Assembly (NCBI RefSeq): GCF_902728235.1 | Contig: NZ_CACVBO010000002.1 | Span: 1 to 64,000, forward strand | From: Lentimonas sp. CC4 | GTDB lineage: Bacteria > Verrucomicrobiota > Verrucomicrobiia > Opitutales > Coraliomargaritaceae | Direction: 5' to 3' | Length of the DNA stretch: 64,000 nucleotides | Shown: positions 1-9,023 of the stretch, in pieces | Position numbering within the stretch: the first letter of the stretch is position 1 | Layout: every line of letters begins with the position of its first letter | The notes under the pieces: generated by a model | Told to the model about the DNA's origin: nothing | What the model saw: only the letters and a program-made list of their open reading frames with translations | Databases searched by the model: none | Program-made: the position numbers and the translations under genes

Positions 1-662
1 ATCGCGAAGAGATCCCCGCGTGCCTGAGCCCAGGGCTCGACCGTCTTTTTAAAGATTTCCGTCTAGAACGTCGCCGTGTGATTCGCTCGATACAGCAACA
101 CTTTCAATCACCTGCGTATTTGAAACAAATCGCAGCGCAGCAATCGTGGCTCAGTGCCGCCGAGCAATCGACGGGTGCCCGCAGCACTTTGCCGATCGAA
201 AAAGTCGCCTCCAAAGAGATACTCAAGCACTACAAGCTGATACGCAAGGAAGGCATGGCAATCACCCCAGAGACGCCTGATGAGGCGGTGCACGAATTAC
301 GCATCGAATGTAAAAAATTACGCTACTTGCTAGAGTTATTCGCCTCTTTATACGGCCCCGCCGATTTGAAGCCTATTCTGAAGCGCTTACGCGGCTTACA
401 GAATGTCTTAGGCGATTTCAACGACTACTCCGTGCAGACTGAATCCATGCTGGAGTATCTCAACAGCGCGAAACAACTAGACAAGGCATCTGCCGCTGCC
501 GTTGGTGGACTGATCGCAGTCTTAAACGACAGGCAACGACAAGCTCGAAGCCATGTGACCGAGCGCTTCCTACAGTTTAGCGATGGCAAGATGAGCGAGC
601 GCTTCAAACGACTATTCACCACAGGAAAAGACGCAAATAATGAGTGTTATTGCATGTTATAG
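1..662 (+). CDS. CHAD domain protein, 5' end cut by window edge
   Basis: The frame is open from base 3 to the stop at 660-662, so the gene begins before the window; a GTG at 78 is only an internal candidate start. The visible protein is helical and rich in basic residues, and it carries the conserved CHAD block VHELRIECKKLRYLLELF with its histidine. CHAD domains bind inorganic polyphosphate and are often fused to or encoded beside CYTH domains (family knowledge). The CYTH gene lies two genes downstream, so a polyphosphate-related role is a reasonable inference. The 3' end overlaps the ParA gene by 23 bases, suggesting translational coupling. The N-terminal part cannot be judged. Confidence 0.85.
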   Translation, partial: REEIPACLSPGLDRLFKDFRLERRRVIRSIQQHFQSPAYLKQIAAQQSWLSAAEQSTGARSTLPIEKVASKEILKHYKLIRKEGMAITPETPDEAVHELRIECKKLRYLLELFASLYGPADLKPILKRLRGLQNVLGDFNDYSVQTESMLEYLNSAKQLDKASAAAVGGLIAVLNDRQRQARSHVTERFLQFSDGKMSERFKRLFTTGKDANNECYCML

Positions 663-1377
663 TAGCAAAGGAGGCGTGGGTAAAACATCCACCTCAGTCA
701 ATCTCGCCTACGCATCGGCCAAAGCCGGTAAGCGCACCCTACTGATCGATCTCGATCAGCAAGGCGCCTCAACCTTCTATTTCCGAATGCGCGCGCCTAA
801 GAAACACAGCGTCGCTTCATTGATAGCAGATAAAAGCGACGGCACGAAAGCCATACGTGAGACGGACTATCTGGGGCTGCACTTACTCCCAGCTCACCTA
901 TCGTATCGCAACTTTGACCTACTACTGGAGGGGATGAAGCGCTCTAAGCGTCGCCTCGCCGAATTTGTCAAAGAAGTCGGACAAGGGTATGACCACATCA
1001 TCCTCGATTGCCCGCCGACTCTCAGCCTCGTGGCAGAGAATATTTTCCGTGCAGCCGACATTATATTGATCCCTGTAGTGCCTACGACACTATCTGAGCG
1101 CACCTATGAACAGCTTCAGGCCTTCTTTGACTGCAGGAACTACAAAAGTAAGAAGCTGCGCCCCTTCTTCTCAATGGTCGATCGCCGCAAACGGATGCAC
1201 CAAGCCACCATCCAATCCATGCGCGGCACTGAGAGACGCATCTTGACCGCCGAGATCCCCTACAGTGCGGAAGTCGAGGCCATGGGCATGCATCGCGAGC
1301 CTTTGCTACATTTCTCACCAAACCATAAAGCTAGCATTGCCTTTCATGCGCTCTGGGGTGAAATCGGGAGAATCTAA
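640..1377 (+). CDS. ParA/MinD-family P-loop ATPase
   Basis: A 245-residue protein with a deviant Walker A motif, SKGGVGKTS, at residues 9-17, a DLDQQG switch region and a DCPPTLS motif typical of ParA/Soj ATPases. Family members bind ATP, dimerise and position DNA or protein cargo. No ParB gene or parS-like cluster is visible nearby. The gene sits between CHAD and CYTH genes, overlapping CHAD by 23 bases and ending 4 bases before the CYTH start. It is therefore more likely an orphan ParA that positions something for this operon (perhaps polyphosphate granules, an inference) than a chromosome partitioning protein. Length and motifs are complete. Confidence 0.88.
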   Translation: MSVIACYSSKGGVGKTSTSVNLAYASAKAGKRTLLIDLDQQGASTFYFRMRAPKKHSVASLIADKSDGTKAIRETDYLGLHLLPAHLSYRNFDLLLEGMKRSKRRLAEFVKEVGQGYDHIILDCPPTLSLVAENIFRAADIILIPVVPTTLSERTYEQLQAFFDCRNYKSKKLRPFFSMVDRRKRMHQATIQSMRGTERRILTAEIPYSAEVEAMGMHREPLLHFSPNHKASIAFHALWGEIGRI

Positions 1378-1381
1378 GATT

Positions 1382-1847
1382 ATGAGTGCCTGTATCGAAA
1401 TCGAACGAAAGTTTTTAATCCCACGCCCTCCGGCGCTCGAAGGCGTGCCCAGCACCCAGCTGCGCCAAGGCTATATTGCCACGGGATCGACTGAGGTGCG
1501 GCTACGCGATGCCGATGGCAGCTATACCCTGACCTGTAAGCGTGGCGATGGACTGGTGCGGCGCGAAGAAGAAATCGAAATCGATGCGGCACAGTTCAAT
1601 GCACTGTGGACACTCACAGAAGGCCAGCGCATCGAAAACACGCTACCGTATTCCGCAAGGCGAGTTATTGATCGAATTGGACGTCTATCACGACAGCTTG
1701 TCTCCTCTCATCGTTGCTGAAGTCGAGTTCAAGTCCGAAGCCGCCAGCGCATCCTTTTCCCTACCCGACTACTTCGGCGACGAAGTGACCGAGGACAAAC
1801 GCTACAAAAACAAAACCCTAGCCCTCGAAGGCATCCCACATGGATAG
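1382..1847 (+). pseudogene. CYTH domain protein with an apparent frameshift
   Basis: The N-terminal half, from ATG 1382, reads MSACIEIERKFLIP and contains the CYTH signature ExExK (EIERK). After residue RIE the frame runs into an unrelated tail ending at 1720. The expected continuation, RYRIPQGELLIELDVY through to the C-terminal KRYKNKTLALEGIP, is found in another frame ending at 1847. The break lies at the A run 1635-1638; one extra A, or loss of two, would explain it. CYTH enzymes act on triphosphates (polyphosphate, tripolyphosphate, thiamine triphosphate). The cause may be a sequencing error, a true mutation or slippage. The restored gene would overlap the Nudix start by 8 bases. Confidence 0.8.
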
Positions 1848-2220
1848 TTATCAAGTCGGCGTCTTCCCCTATACTGAAGACGGCAAAGTCGTGCTCATCA
1901 AGACACGCGATGGCGACTACTGGATCTTCCCCAAAGGCCATGTCGAGAAAGGCCGCAAAGATCATATCGTCGCCGAGGAGGAAGCTTTCGAAGAAGCTGG
2001 CATATTGGGGAAAATCGATCCCCACAGTTTATGCTTTAATACCGTCTCCTCAAAATCGAAGCAACTCTGCCTCTATCCGATGCGTGTCAAAAAAGTGCTC
2101 AGTAAATGGCCTGAGCGCAACGAACGCGAGCGAGTGATCGTATCCATAAGCAAAGCCGAAAAGCTACTCGAAGAAGACCTACGCGAGGTGCTGAAAAGTA
2201 TGGCTAAGAAGTATTTGTAA
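1840..2220 (+). CDS. Nudix hydrolase
   Basis: A 126-residue protein, a usual length for a single Nudix domain. The Nudix box is at about residues 30-52, beginning PKGHVEKG and ending EAFEEAGI. Two usually conserved positions differ: the glutamate after GHVEKG is an arginine, and the arginine of the REUxEExGU core is a glutamate, while the metal-binding EE pair is kept. Nudix enzymes cleave nucleoside diphosphates linked to other groups; diadenosine or inositol polyphosphates fit the polyphosphate-flavoured neighbourhood but cannot be proved here. It is the last gene of the CHAD-ParA-CYTH-Nudix cluster. The substituted box lowers certainty that it is a standard active enzyme. Confidence 0.82.
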   Translation: MDSYQVGVFPYTEDGKVVLIKTRDGDYWIFPKGHVEKGRKDHIVAEEEAFEEAGILGKIDPHSLCFNTVSSKSKQLCLYPMRVKKVLSKWPERNERERVIVSISKAEKLLEEDLREVLKSMAKKYL

Positions 2221-2400
2221 TCGGGAAAGCGACACTGGCCTAAGCCTTAGAGGTCTCGCGATTGAGATCATTCCTGATATACGATGTGGACATAACATGC
2301 CCCTCCGTCTGAGCCTCACGACAAGCCCAGACACCTCCTTTTGATAGCATATCCTTATATACTAGCACGCATCATGGTTTGTGAAAAGTGCCGCGGCTCT

Positions 2401-2730
2401 GAGGTAGATCTTGGTTGCTTGGGGAGGGACGGCCTCCGCTGCCTGCTGCGTTCTACGCTGCCGTCAGCCGAGCCTCAGCACTCAACCAAAGCACCGGCAC
2501 ACCGCAAGACGAGGCGGAGGTAGATCTTGGTTGCTTGGGGAGGGACGGCCTCCGCTGCCTGCTGCGTTCTACGCTGCCGTCAGCCGAGCCTCAGCACTCA
2601 ACCAAAGCACCGGCACACCGCAAGACGAGGCGGAGGTAGATCTTGGTTGATTGGGGGGGACGGCCTCCGCGCCGTCAGCCGAGCCTCAGCACTCAACCAA
2701 AGCACCGGCACACCGCAAGACGAGGCGGAG
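2401..2730 (+). repeat. Three tandem copies of a 116-bp repeat in the 2221-2953 gap
   Basis: Units begin with GAGGTAGATCTTGG at 2401, 2517 and 2633, an exact 116-base period. The third copy lacks about 20 internal bases (TGCCTGCTGCGTTCTACGCT). Related copies occur near 39290-39430, 39600-39670 and, inverted, near 20030-20110. The unit contains complementary segments (GACGGC and GCCGTC) that can form hairpins. Open frames through the array are products of the repetition and are not called as genes. The rest of the 2221-2953 gap holds only a terminator. Confidence 0.9.
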
Positions 2731-2886
2731 CTCGTCCCTCCCGAATGTGTTGTGTCGATAAATCACAGAACATGATGCGCCTCAGTATATAAATTGATGC
2801 CGATGAAGTTAGCGGTAGATAACTCCTTCCCTGCGAAGGGAAGAAGTTAAATGGCTCGATTGCGCAAATCTCCTACGAGACAGTCA

Positions 2887-2932
2887 CAAAAAAGCTGCCT
2901 CACCCTCAGGCCGTAGCAGAGGGAGAGGCAGC
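2887..2932 (-). terminator. Rho-independent terminator of the GH29 gene
   Basis: Read on the - strand, GCTGCCTC and CCCTC pair with GAGGG and GAGGCAGC, and the hairpin is followed by a run of T (A run at 2887-2893 on +). It lies about 20 bases after the stop of the fucosidase gene at 2954. Confidence 0.88.
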
Positions 2933-2953
2933 GTTCTGAAAGAATAAAAGACC

Positions 2954-4369
2954 TTACAACGAGACCTTCAGCACTGATGCGTAAGGATCCAAAGGCTTAG
3001 ACGGTAGCGTCACTACTAGTGTCTCACCGGCTTGATCGAAGTCAGCAGCAGATCCGTTGGCCAAGAAGCTCACTGCTTGTGCTTTTGCAGGGAGCCCTTC
3101 GATGCTGATGCTGCCGGACTCAGGCCATTCGAGGATATGCAGGTAGAGCGTCTTACCATCCTTACTGACGGTGCAGTTGCCCCATTCTGGGCGATAAGAA
3201 AGTGGGTTACGACGTGTGTCGAAAATCGATTCGCCATTCACCTTGAGCCAATCACCAATGACGCCATACAGGCGCACGGCTTCGGGATCGATCTCGCCGT
3301 TGCCCATTGGTCCGTTATTGAGCAGGTAGTTGCCACCAGCGCACACGGTGCTGACGAGGCGGTGAATCATCTCTTCTTCTGTGTGATATTGGTGGTTCCC
3401 TTTGGTTTTATAGCCGTAAGAGGTGCTCACACTGTCCGGAGATTCGAAATAGAGTGGCAAGTTCTGGGTGGGCACTTCCTTGTCGCCCACTGAGATATAG
3501 TCGAAAAGTTCTAAATTTTCCTGTAATACCTTGTTTCTGCCCTTTTGGATCAGACGAGAATTGATCACACAGTCCGGACGATATTTACGGACGATATCGG
3601 TAAACTGCTTCGCCCGCTCAAAGGTCATTTGGATCGGTGTATCGAACCAGACCAAGTCGATCTCATAGTTTTTCATCAATTCCTCGACTTGAGGCAGACT
3701 CTTTTCCTGTAGGTATTTATCGAAATCTGGCTTAAATCCTTTCGGGATTTCCGGGTGCATCACACTCAGTTTGGTGCGGCGACGCATCATCACCGGCGCA
3801 TCGGGCTCATCCCAATCCTGAGCCTGTGAGTAGTAGACGCCAAACTTCAGACCCGCGCGGTGACAGGCTTCGCTTAGTTCTTTGATGATATCGCGCTTAA
3901 ACGGTGTAGCATCCACCATGTTGAAATCGCTGACTGCGGAATCATACAGCGCGAAACCATCGTGGTGCTTCGATGTGATGACGACATACTTCATGCCATT
4001 ATCCTTGAAGATCTTTACCCACTCATCCGCATCGAAATTGACCGGATTAAAGGTCAGGGCGACCTCGCGGTATTCATCGGCTGATATTTTAGCATCGGCC
4101 CAAATCCACTCAGCGTATTTGGGGCCTTGAGCCTTACCCTTATAGGCGCCCTCTAAAACAGAATAGACACCGAAGTGAATAAAAGCACCGAACTTCGCAT
4201 CGTAGAACCACTTCTCATTGCGAGCGATCGAATCCGGGGTTTGTTTGAGGCTAGCGTCGAAACGATATTCGTAGCTGCTCTCATCGATTTTTTCTTCTGC
4301 TTGAAGCGGCGCAATGCTGGCAACGAGTGCTGCAAAAAGGGCTGAACTGGATAATAGTAGATCTTTCAT
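2954..4369 (-). CDS. GH29 alpha-L-fucosidase, secreted
   Basis: 471 residues with a signal peptide (MKDLLLSSSALFAALVAS, cleavage after LQA). GH29 hallmarks are present: WFYDAKFGAFIHFGVYS near residue 53, YVVITSKHHDGFALYDS near 127, and a candidate nucleophile Asp in DLVWFDTP. A C-terminal beta domain follows from about residue 370. GH29 enzymes are retaining exo-fucosidases; here the likely substrate is fucose on a sulfated fucan (inferred from the many sulfatases). The gene is transcribed alone: a terminator follows it, and the gap before it carries a TGGTCA palindrome 41 bases ahead of the ATG. A second, distinct GH29 lies at 34745-36190. Confidence 0.95.
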   Translation of the reverse strand: MKDLLLSSSALFAALVASIAPLQAEEKIDESSYEYRFDASLKQTPDSIARNEKWFYDAKFGAFIHFGVYSVLEGAYKGKAQGPKYAEWIWADAKISADEYREVALTFNPVNFDADEWVKIFKDNGMKYVVITSKHHDGFALYDSAVSDFNMVDATPFKRDIIKELSEACHRAGLKFGVYYSQAQDWDEPDAPVMMRRRTKLSVMHPEIPKGFKPDFDKYLQEKSLPQVEELMKNYEIDLVWFDTPIQMTFERAKQFTDIVRKYRPDCVINSRLIQKGRNKVLQENLELFDYISVGDKEVPTQNLPLYFESPDSVSTSYGYKTKGNHQYHTEEEMIHRLVSTVCAGGNYLLNNGPMGNGEIDPEAVRLYGVIGDWLKVNGESIFDTRRNPLSYRPEWGNCTVSKDGKTLYLHILEWPESGSISIEGLPAKAQAVSFLANGSAADFDQAGETLVVTLPSKPLDPYASVLKVSL

Positions 4370-4409
4370 AAATCGCGTATTCTACCCGCAAGTCGCCCTC
4401 AGTGTCTAC

Positions 4410-4423
4410 TGGTCATTTGACCA
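4410..4423. promoter_or_regulatory. Operator-like palindrome TGGTCA-TT-TGACCA
   Basis: A perfect inverted repeat, TGGTCATTTGACCA, 41 bases upstream of the GH29 start codon at 4369. Closely related copies lie at 11594, 11774 and 51208, all outside coding sequence and near other genes of the locus. The 14-bp palindrome size suits a NarL/LuxR-type dimer; the regulator at 11850-12485 is the candidate (inference). Confidence 0.6.
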
Positions 4424-4578
4424 TTGGGGCATTTCTTATTCTACCTGTCTGATTGACTCAAGTGCTCTCTAGATCTAGCGCTTGCACCTTTTGGGGCAGA
4501 TCTTAGTCGGACCCTATTTTGTAGATTAGAGTTCAAATGATCGGCGGTTCGCATCCTCTATTCGCGAAGATTTGTGTG

Positions 4579-4635
4579 ATTCGTAGTTAAAAAGACAGGG
4601 CAATCGCACCGAACCGATGTATTCTAACTACGAAT
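4579..4635. repeat. 11-bp inverted repeat in the 4370-4961 gap
   Basis: ATTCGTAGTTA at 4579-4589 is mirrored by TAACTACGAAT at 4625-4635. Flanking text (ATTCGTG-like words) resembles 60000-60040. Apart from this and the palindrome at 4410 I see no gene or other structure in 4370-4961. Confidence 0.6.
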
Positions 4636-4961
4636 ACCACGAATCTACGCGAATGATCATGATCCTGAAGCCTAGCTGGACGGCTAAATCTATCCCTGTA
4701 AGATGGTTCTTGTTCTCTGTAGATCTGAGTCTTGCACGGGTCGAGAGACTTTGCACTTTCGAGGACTACCAGTGCAGGCAATTCATTTCGGTTTTCGTCG
4801 TTCCACTAGATGTGCTACCTACTTGAGTGAATCAGCTAGGTAGGTTTCTGATTCTGTCGCTCATCAGGAATTGTGATTCCCTTCTCAACACACTCGGCAG
4901 GTGCACATGAGCTACGGCACTTTTACAAATTATTCTGCGTGCGCAGTATAGCGCGCGTGGT

Positions 4962-7457
4962 CTAATTGATCTCGGGCCAGACCTTCGACTGCCCCTTCTT
5001 TAGAGAGATCACAGGACTCAATTGACCTCCTGAGTAGATTCGGAATGACCCCGTTTGTGTCGCGTGAATCGTCGCCTCAGTCAACTTGCTATCTGCCCAT
5101 TCGAGATCGACATCGAAGCCACCCCGGGCACGGAGTCCTTTGACGCTGCCTTCGGGCCAAGCCGACGGCAATGCCGGTAGCAGGTCTAGAATATACGGAG
5201 CGTCTACCAAATTGTCCGGCGGCACGACTGCGACAAAGTGCCCCGCTCGGGTTGGATCTTCTCGATACGCAACGAACACTGCCTCCTCGATCGAATCAGC
5301 TGAAGCGTCGATACTGCGTAGATGACTCTGCAACAGCAATTCGGGGAGTGCGGCACCGCCGCCAAAGTTCGCGTCGATTTGAAAAGTCGTCCCTCCGTTC
5401 AGGAGGTTGGGGCTGCCCCGTTCGCCAACAATCAAGTCGTTGTAATAGTTAAGTGCTTCATCCCCGTTGCGTAAGCGAGCCCAGCAGGCGGCTCTCCAAG
5501 CCGCTTTCCAGCCACCAAAGCCAACGCGTATCTTGAGCTCTGTTGCACAGGCCTCTGCGAGTTCGGGCGTGGCCAGCGGCGAGAAGTCGCGCCCTGGGTG
5601 CAACGCAATCATGTGAGAGAGGTGTCTGTGGTCGACTTCGTAGCCATCCCAATCGTCTGGCCATTCTTGAATGTGGCCTTTGTCGTTAATTTTCTGAGCA
5701 GCGAGTTGTGGGATAAACTCCCGTAAGGTTTGGCGAAACTCGGCATCACGATCCAAAATCAGCGATGCCTCGATGCAATCAGTAAACAAATTCACCAATA
5801 ATTGCTGATCATAACTCGCTCCCCAAGACTGCTTGTTTAATTTCCCATATTCTTCGATCAGGAAATAATTCTCAGGCGACCACGTCGGATACACAACGAG
5901 TGAACCATCTCGCCACGGAGCAAGGTGCTCGAGAAAGAACTCTGCTGCACCTTTTAAAATGGGATAGGACTCCTCGAGGTAGGCGCGATCTTGATTGAAG
6001 GCATAGTGCTCAAACAAATGCTGGGCCAACCAGTGACTCCCTTGCTGTAGCCTGCGCCCATGCGGATTTTGAGCCGCAAACCCGAAAATGTTACCATTCA
6101 ACCCGACTGACCAGCCGTTCTCCACTCCGAAGGTTCCCAGTGCGCTATGTTGCCCAGATTCCGCCAGCACCTTAGTCCATTGCAAGAAGGGAGCGAAGCT
6201 CTCGGGTAGATTCGCAGTCTCGACCATCCAGTAATTCATCTGGACGTTAATATCGTTGTGATAGTCACAATTCCACCACGGAGACAGCAGCGTATTCCAG
6301 AGCCCTTGCAAGTTGGTCGGCACTGGCGCATCTCGCGAAGCGCTGATCTGCAAATAGCGTGCATAATCGAAATAGAGTTTGTGTGCCTCTCGTGGATCAC
6401 CCTCTTTGACTAAGAGATCGGTTGAGAGCCCTGAAGATTCCACTCCGAGGTCAAGCTCCACGCGCTGCATCAAGACCTGCACGTCAGACGTGTGCTTTTG
6501 CTTCAGCGCGGCATAGCCGATTGCTTCCGCCTGTTCCAAGGTTCGTAGCGTATCTCCCTCATAGTCGCGGCCTTTAAATTCCGGATAATTCGGCAAATAG
6601 TCCGTATAGCCTGTAACGTAGAGGACCACTTCCCTCGCATCACTGATCTGTAATGTGCCGTCGGCATTCGCTTCGACCAGAGCATCTCCCGCATCAACTC
6701 GGACTGTTTGCATAAACGCCATGTCATCACGAGTCATCGAGGAAAAACCGCGCAGCACTATCTCACGATCGTTAGATATGACTGTGCTATTTTCATGAGC
6801 GGTGATCACGTTCAATTTCAGATCCATCGTTCCACCGTTCGCAGTAAAGCGTGCGACGAACAAGTCATCTGGATGACTACAGAAATATTCACGGGTGTAG
6901 GTGACGTCGCCGAGCTTATATTGCACGCGACCGATGCCGGTAGAAATGTCTAGACTGCGTTGATACTCCTGCGCTGCGCTCGGATCATGCCCGGTCTGTA
7001 TTTCAAGATCAGCCATCGGTGCGTAATTCCCCAAGCCTTGCTTCGAGGCGAGATACTGAGTGCCCAGAGTCTCAGCAGCGTCTTCGCCGGTGCCGAACCT
7101 GCCTTCACGGATCGCACGCCTCACCTCTTCGAGGTGTTCTTTTCCGTTTACAGGTGTCCCAGACTGTCTGAATGCAGTTTCACCTCGAGTCGCATTCATC
7201 CACAGGGTGATGTCATTGAACACCAGATATTCCAAATCGACACAGCCAGAAAACATCGCACCGAGGCGCCCGTTGCCCAATGGTAGGGCCTCAGTCATAA
7301 AACGATTATTGATCTTCGATCGAGGCTTCGAGTGATCCAAGCGCTTCAGCTTATCTGCAATCGGTTGATTGTAATGTAAGACGGAACCGGTCGCTGTCGC
7401 CCCACAGAGACTGACAATGAACAACAGAGAGGTGATATAGACAACTGGATTCATCAT
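4962..7457 (-). CDS. GH95 alpha-L-fucosidase/galactosidase family protein 1, secreted
   Basis: 831 residues with an N-terminal signal segment (MMNPVVYITSLLFIVSLCGA). GH95 features are ALPLGNGRLGAMFSG near residue 55, the active-site stretch DINVQMNYWMVETANL, TWSPENY and FQIDANFGGG. In the family the first Asn of the N-I-N active-site pair is usually present; here it is Asp (codon 6252-6254), as in the copy at 47053 but not the one at 9024. GH95 enzymes invert and commonly release alpha-1,2-L-fucose; some members act on L-galactose. The gene starts 21 bases after the oxidoreductase gene at 7479, so the two are probably one operon. It is clearly paralogous to the 47053 gene. Confidence 0.94.
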   Translation of the reverse strand: MMNPVVYITSLLFIVSLCGATATGSVLHYNQPIADKLKRLDHSKPRSKINNRFMTEALPLGNGRLGAMFSGCVDLEYLVFNDITLWMNATRGETAFRQSGTPVNGKEHLEEVRRAIREGRFGTGEDAAETLGTQYLASKQGLGNYAPMADLEIQTGHDPSAAQEYQRSLDISTGIGRVQYKLGDVTYTREYFCSHPDDLFVARFTANGGTMDLKLNVITAHENSTVISNDREIVLRGFSSMTRDDMAFMQTVRVDAGDALVEANADGTLQISDAREVVLYVTGYTDYLPNYPEFKGRDYEGDTLRTLEQAEAIGYAALKQKHTSDVQVLMQRVELDLGVESSGLSTDLLVKEGDPREAHKLYFDYARYLQISASRDAPVPTNLQGLWNTLLSPWWNCDYHNDINVQMNYWMVETANLPESFAPFLQWTKVLAESGQHSALGTFGVENGWSVGLNGNIFGFAAQNPHGRRLQQGSHWLAQHLFEHYAFNQDRAYLEESYPILKGAAEFFLEHLAPWRDGSLVVYPTWSPENYFLIEEYGKLNKQSWGASYDQQLLVNLFTDCIEASLILDRDAEFRQTLREFIPQLAAQKINDKGHIQEWPDDWDGYEVDHRHLSHMIALHPGRDFSPLATPELAEACATELKIRVGFGGWKAAWRAACWARLRNGDEALNYYNDLIVGERGSPNLLNGGTTFQIDANFGGGAALPELLLQSHLRSIDASADSIEEAVFVAYREDPTRAGHFVAVVPPDNLVDAPYILDLLPALPSAWPEGSVKGLRARGGFDVDLEWADSKLTEATIHATQTGSFRIYSGGQLSPVISLKKGQSKVWPEIN

Positions 7458-7478
7458 GATACCTGCCCTTCGATTTAC

Positions 7479-8816
7479 TTAAACTACGCGAAAACCTTCC
7501 CTCGCTTCTACCTGTAAGAGTGCGTTGGCTTCATCATTATTTTTAATCGTCATCGTCTTCGGATCATAATCAATCGCCTTGCCTGTGCGGATTGCCAAAG
7601 TGCCCAGCGCGATGGTTTCTGTCAGTGGTCCTGCGTAATCAAAACTAGAACCAGGCTTAGGGCCTTCTCCCTTGATCGCACGGATCCATTCATCCATCTG
7701 CGAGCCCTTAATGCGTGGATATTTTTTTGCTGGGCGCATCGACGGTGTTGTGCGAAAGGACTGCCATAGCGATTCGGGTAACAGACGCGGACTTTCTGGA
7801 CGCATGCGCGGATGGTAGATAATTCCCTTGGAACCAATAATCATCAAACCACCTTCCTGGTGCGGCGTGACGTCACCACCTAGTAACTTTAACTGTGGTG
7901 GCTTCTTCGGCCCCTCATACCATGTCATGGGCACATCCTTCTTAGCGGTCTTTGAGTAGCAGGTGTATTTCACCACGGCTCCTTCTGGTGTGTAAATTGG
8001 ATTTACATGATCCAGCTCAACATCGACCCGCGTCGGGATATCCATGTCCAATGCCCAAAAAGGTGAATCGAGTGTGTGGCAACCGATATCGCCAAGCGCA
8101 CCCATTCCAAACTTCCACCAACCACGCCAGTAGACCGGATGAAAGGCTTTCGGCGCGTAGTCTGGTGCATCCACAACTGGGCCCACCCAGAGATCCCAAT
8201 CCACATTTCTCGGCACGGGCGCTGGTTTCGGATATTCCTTACGCTCACCGCGGAACCCTACGCCCTTCTTCGGACGATTCGTCCAAGCAACGACTTCCTG
8301 AACCTCTCCGATCAATCCTGCCTCATACCATTCTCGTATTAAACGGATCCCCTCAAAGGCGTGCCCCTGATTGCCCATTTGAGTCACGACGCCAGTTTCT
8401 TCAGCGTATGCCATCAGCTGGCGCACTTCACTGATGCTATGTGCCAGCGGCTTTTGCACATGCACGTGCTTACCTAGACTCATTGCCATCAGTGTCGCAT
8501 GAAAGTGAGTGTGATCGGGAGTCGATATCACGACTCCATCAATCTCATCCTTCATCTCATTGAGCATGATGCGGTAATCCTTATACGCTTTGGCCGAATA
8601 TTTCTTTTTCGCAGCCTGGAGTGGCTTACTATCAATGTCACACACGGCAACGATCTTCGCTCCCTTGATGCCGCCGACATCATGTTTGCCGCGGCCACCC
8701 ACTCCGATGCAGGCAAGACGTGGCTCGTTGGAGCTAGTCGTCGTATTTGCGCCAGCAAAGAATGTAAATCCGGCATATGCGCCGACGCTAGTAGTAATAA
8801 ATTTTCTGCGATTCAT
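7479..8816 (-). CDS. Gfo/Idh/MocA-family oxidoreductase with Tat signal
   Basis: 445 residues. The N-terminus NRRKFITTSVGAYAGFTFFA is a twin-arginine signal. A Rossmann fold follows (ACIGVGGRGKHDVGGI, VAVCDID), and STPDHTHFHAT and KPLAHS mark the family. The usual EKP catalytic motif reads QKP (HVQKPLAHS), a variant that I recall as frequent among exported planctomycete and verrucomicrobial members. A later GALGDIGCHTLD segment fits the substrate-binding domain. Such proteins use tightly bound NAD(P) for sugar oxidoreduction, or hydrolyse glycosides as GH109; which applies here is unknown. It is the first gene of a two-gene operon with the GH95 gene downstream. No TGGTCA- or CTATC-type site was seen upstream. 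Confidence 0.92.
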   Translation of the reverse strand: MNRRKFITTSVGAYAGFTFFAGANTTTSSNEPRLACIGVGGRGKHDVGGIKGAKIVAVCDIDSKPLQAAKKKYSAKAYKDYRIMLNEMKDEIDGVVISTPDHTHFHATLMAMSLGKHVHVQKPLAHSISEVRQLMAYAEETGVVTQMGNQGHAFEGIRLIREWYEAGLIGEVQEVVAWTNRPKKGVGFRGERKEYPKPAPVPRNVDWDLWVGPVVDAPDYAPKAFHPVYWRGWWKFGMGALGDIGCHTLDSPFWALDMDIPTRVDVELDHVNPIYTPEGAVVKYTCYSKTAKKDVPMTWYEGPKKPPQLKLLGGDVTPHQEGGLMIIGSKGIIYHPRMRPESPRLLPESLWQSFRTTPSMRPAKKYPRIKGSQMDEWIRAIKGEGPKPGSSFDYAGPLTETIALGTLAIRTGKAIDYDPKTMTIKNNDEANALLQVEAREGFRVV

Positions 8817-8904
8817 AATTTAAAATTGGTTAAGTATTCCTATGCGAATTGAGAAACAATGTCCTGATTATGCCCGATCATCTGTTGTGATTTTCGTAGT
8901 CGAG

Positions 8905-8973
8905 TTCCTTTAGGTGCTCGACCGACACGGCCGTTGCGACCATTTGCTGTAAGCGGGTGGCCACCTAAAGGAA
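8905..8973. repeat. 12-bp inverted repeat between operons
   Basis: TTCCTTTAGGTG at 8905-8916 is perfectly complementary to CACCTAAAGGAA at 8962-8973. An overlapping GGTGGC/GCCACC pair also exists. It lies between the GH95 stop at 9024 and the start of the divergently irrelevant oxidoreductase gene; role unknown. Confidence 0.6.
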
Positions 8974-9023
8974 GCCACCTAGGCGTTTATAAATAGAGAA
9001 CATACCCTCGCTGAGCTTAGGAA

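Noticed and set aside
1265-1381. 5' extension of the CYTH frame upstream of 1382
   Set aside because: The extension overlaps the end of the ParA gene; the CYTH signature starts right after ATG 1382.
2341-2775. Several overlapping + strand frames of 60-82 codons
   Set aside because: They run through a 116-bp tandem repeat; the protein repeats simply mirror the DNA repeats and no start signal or family is visible.
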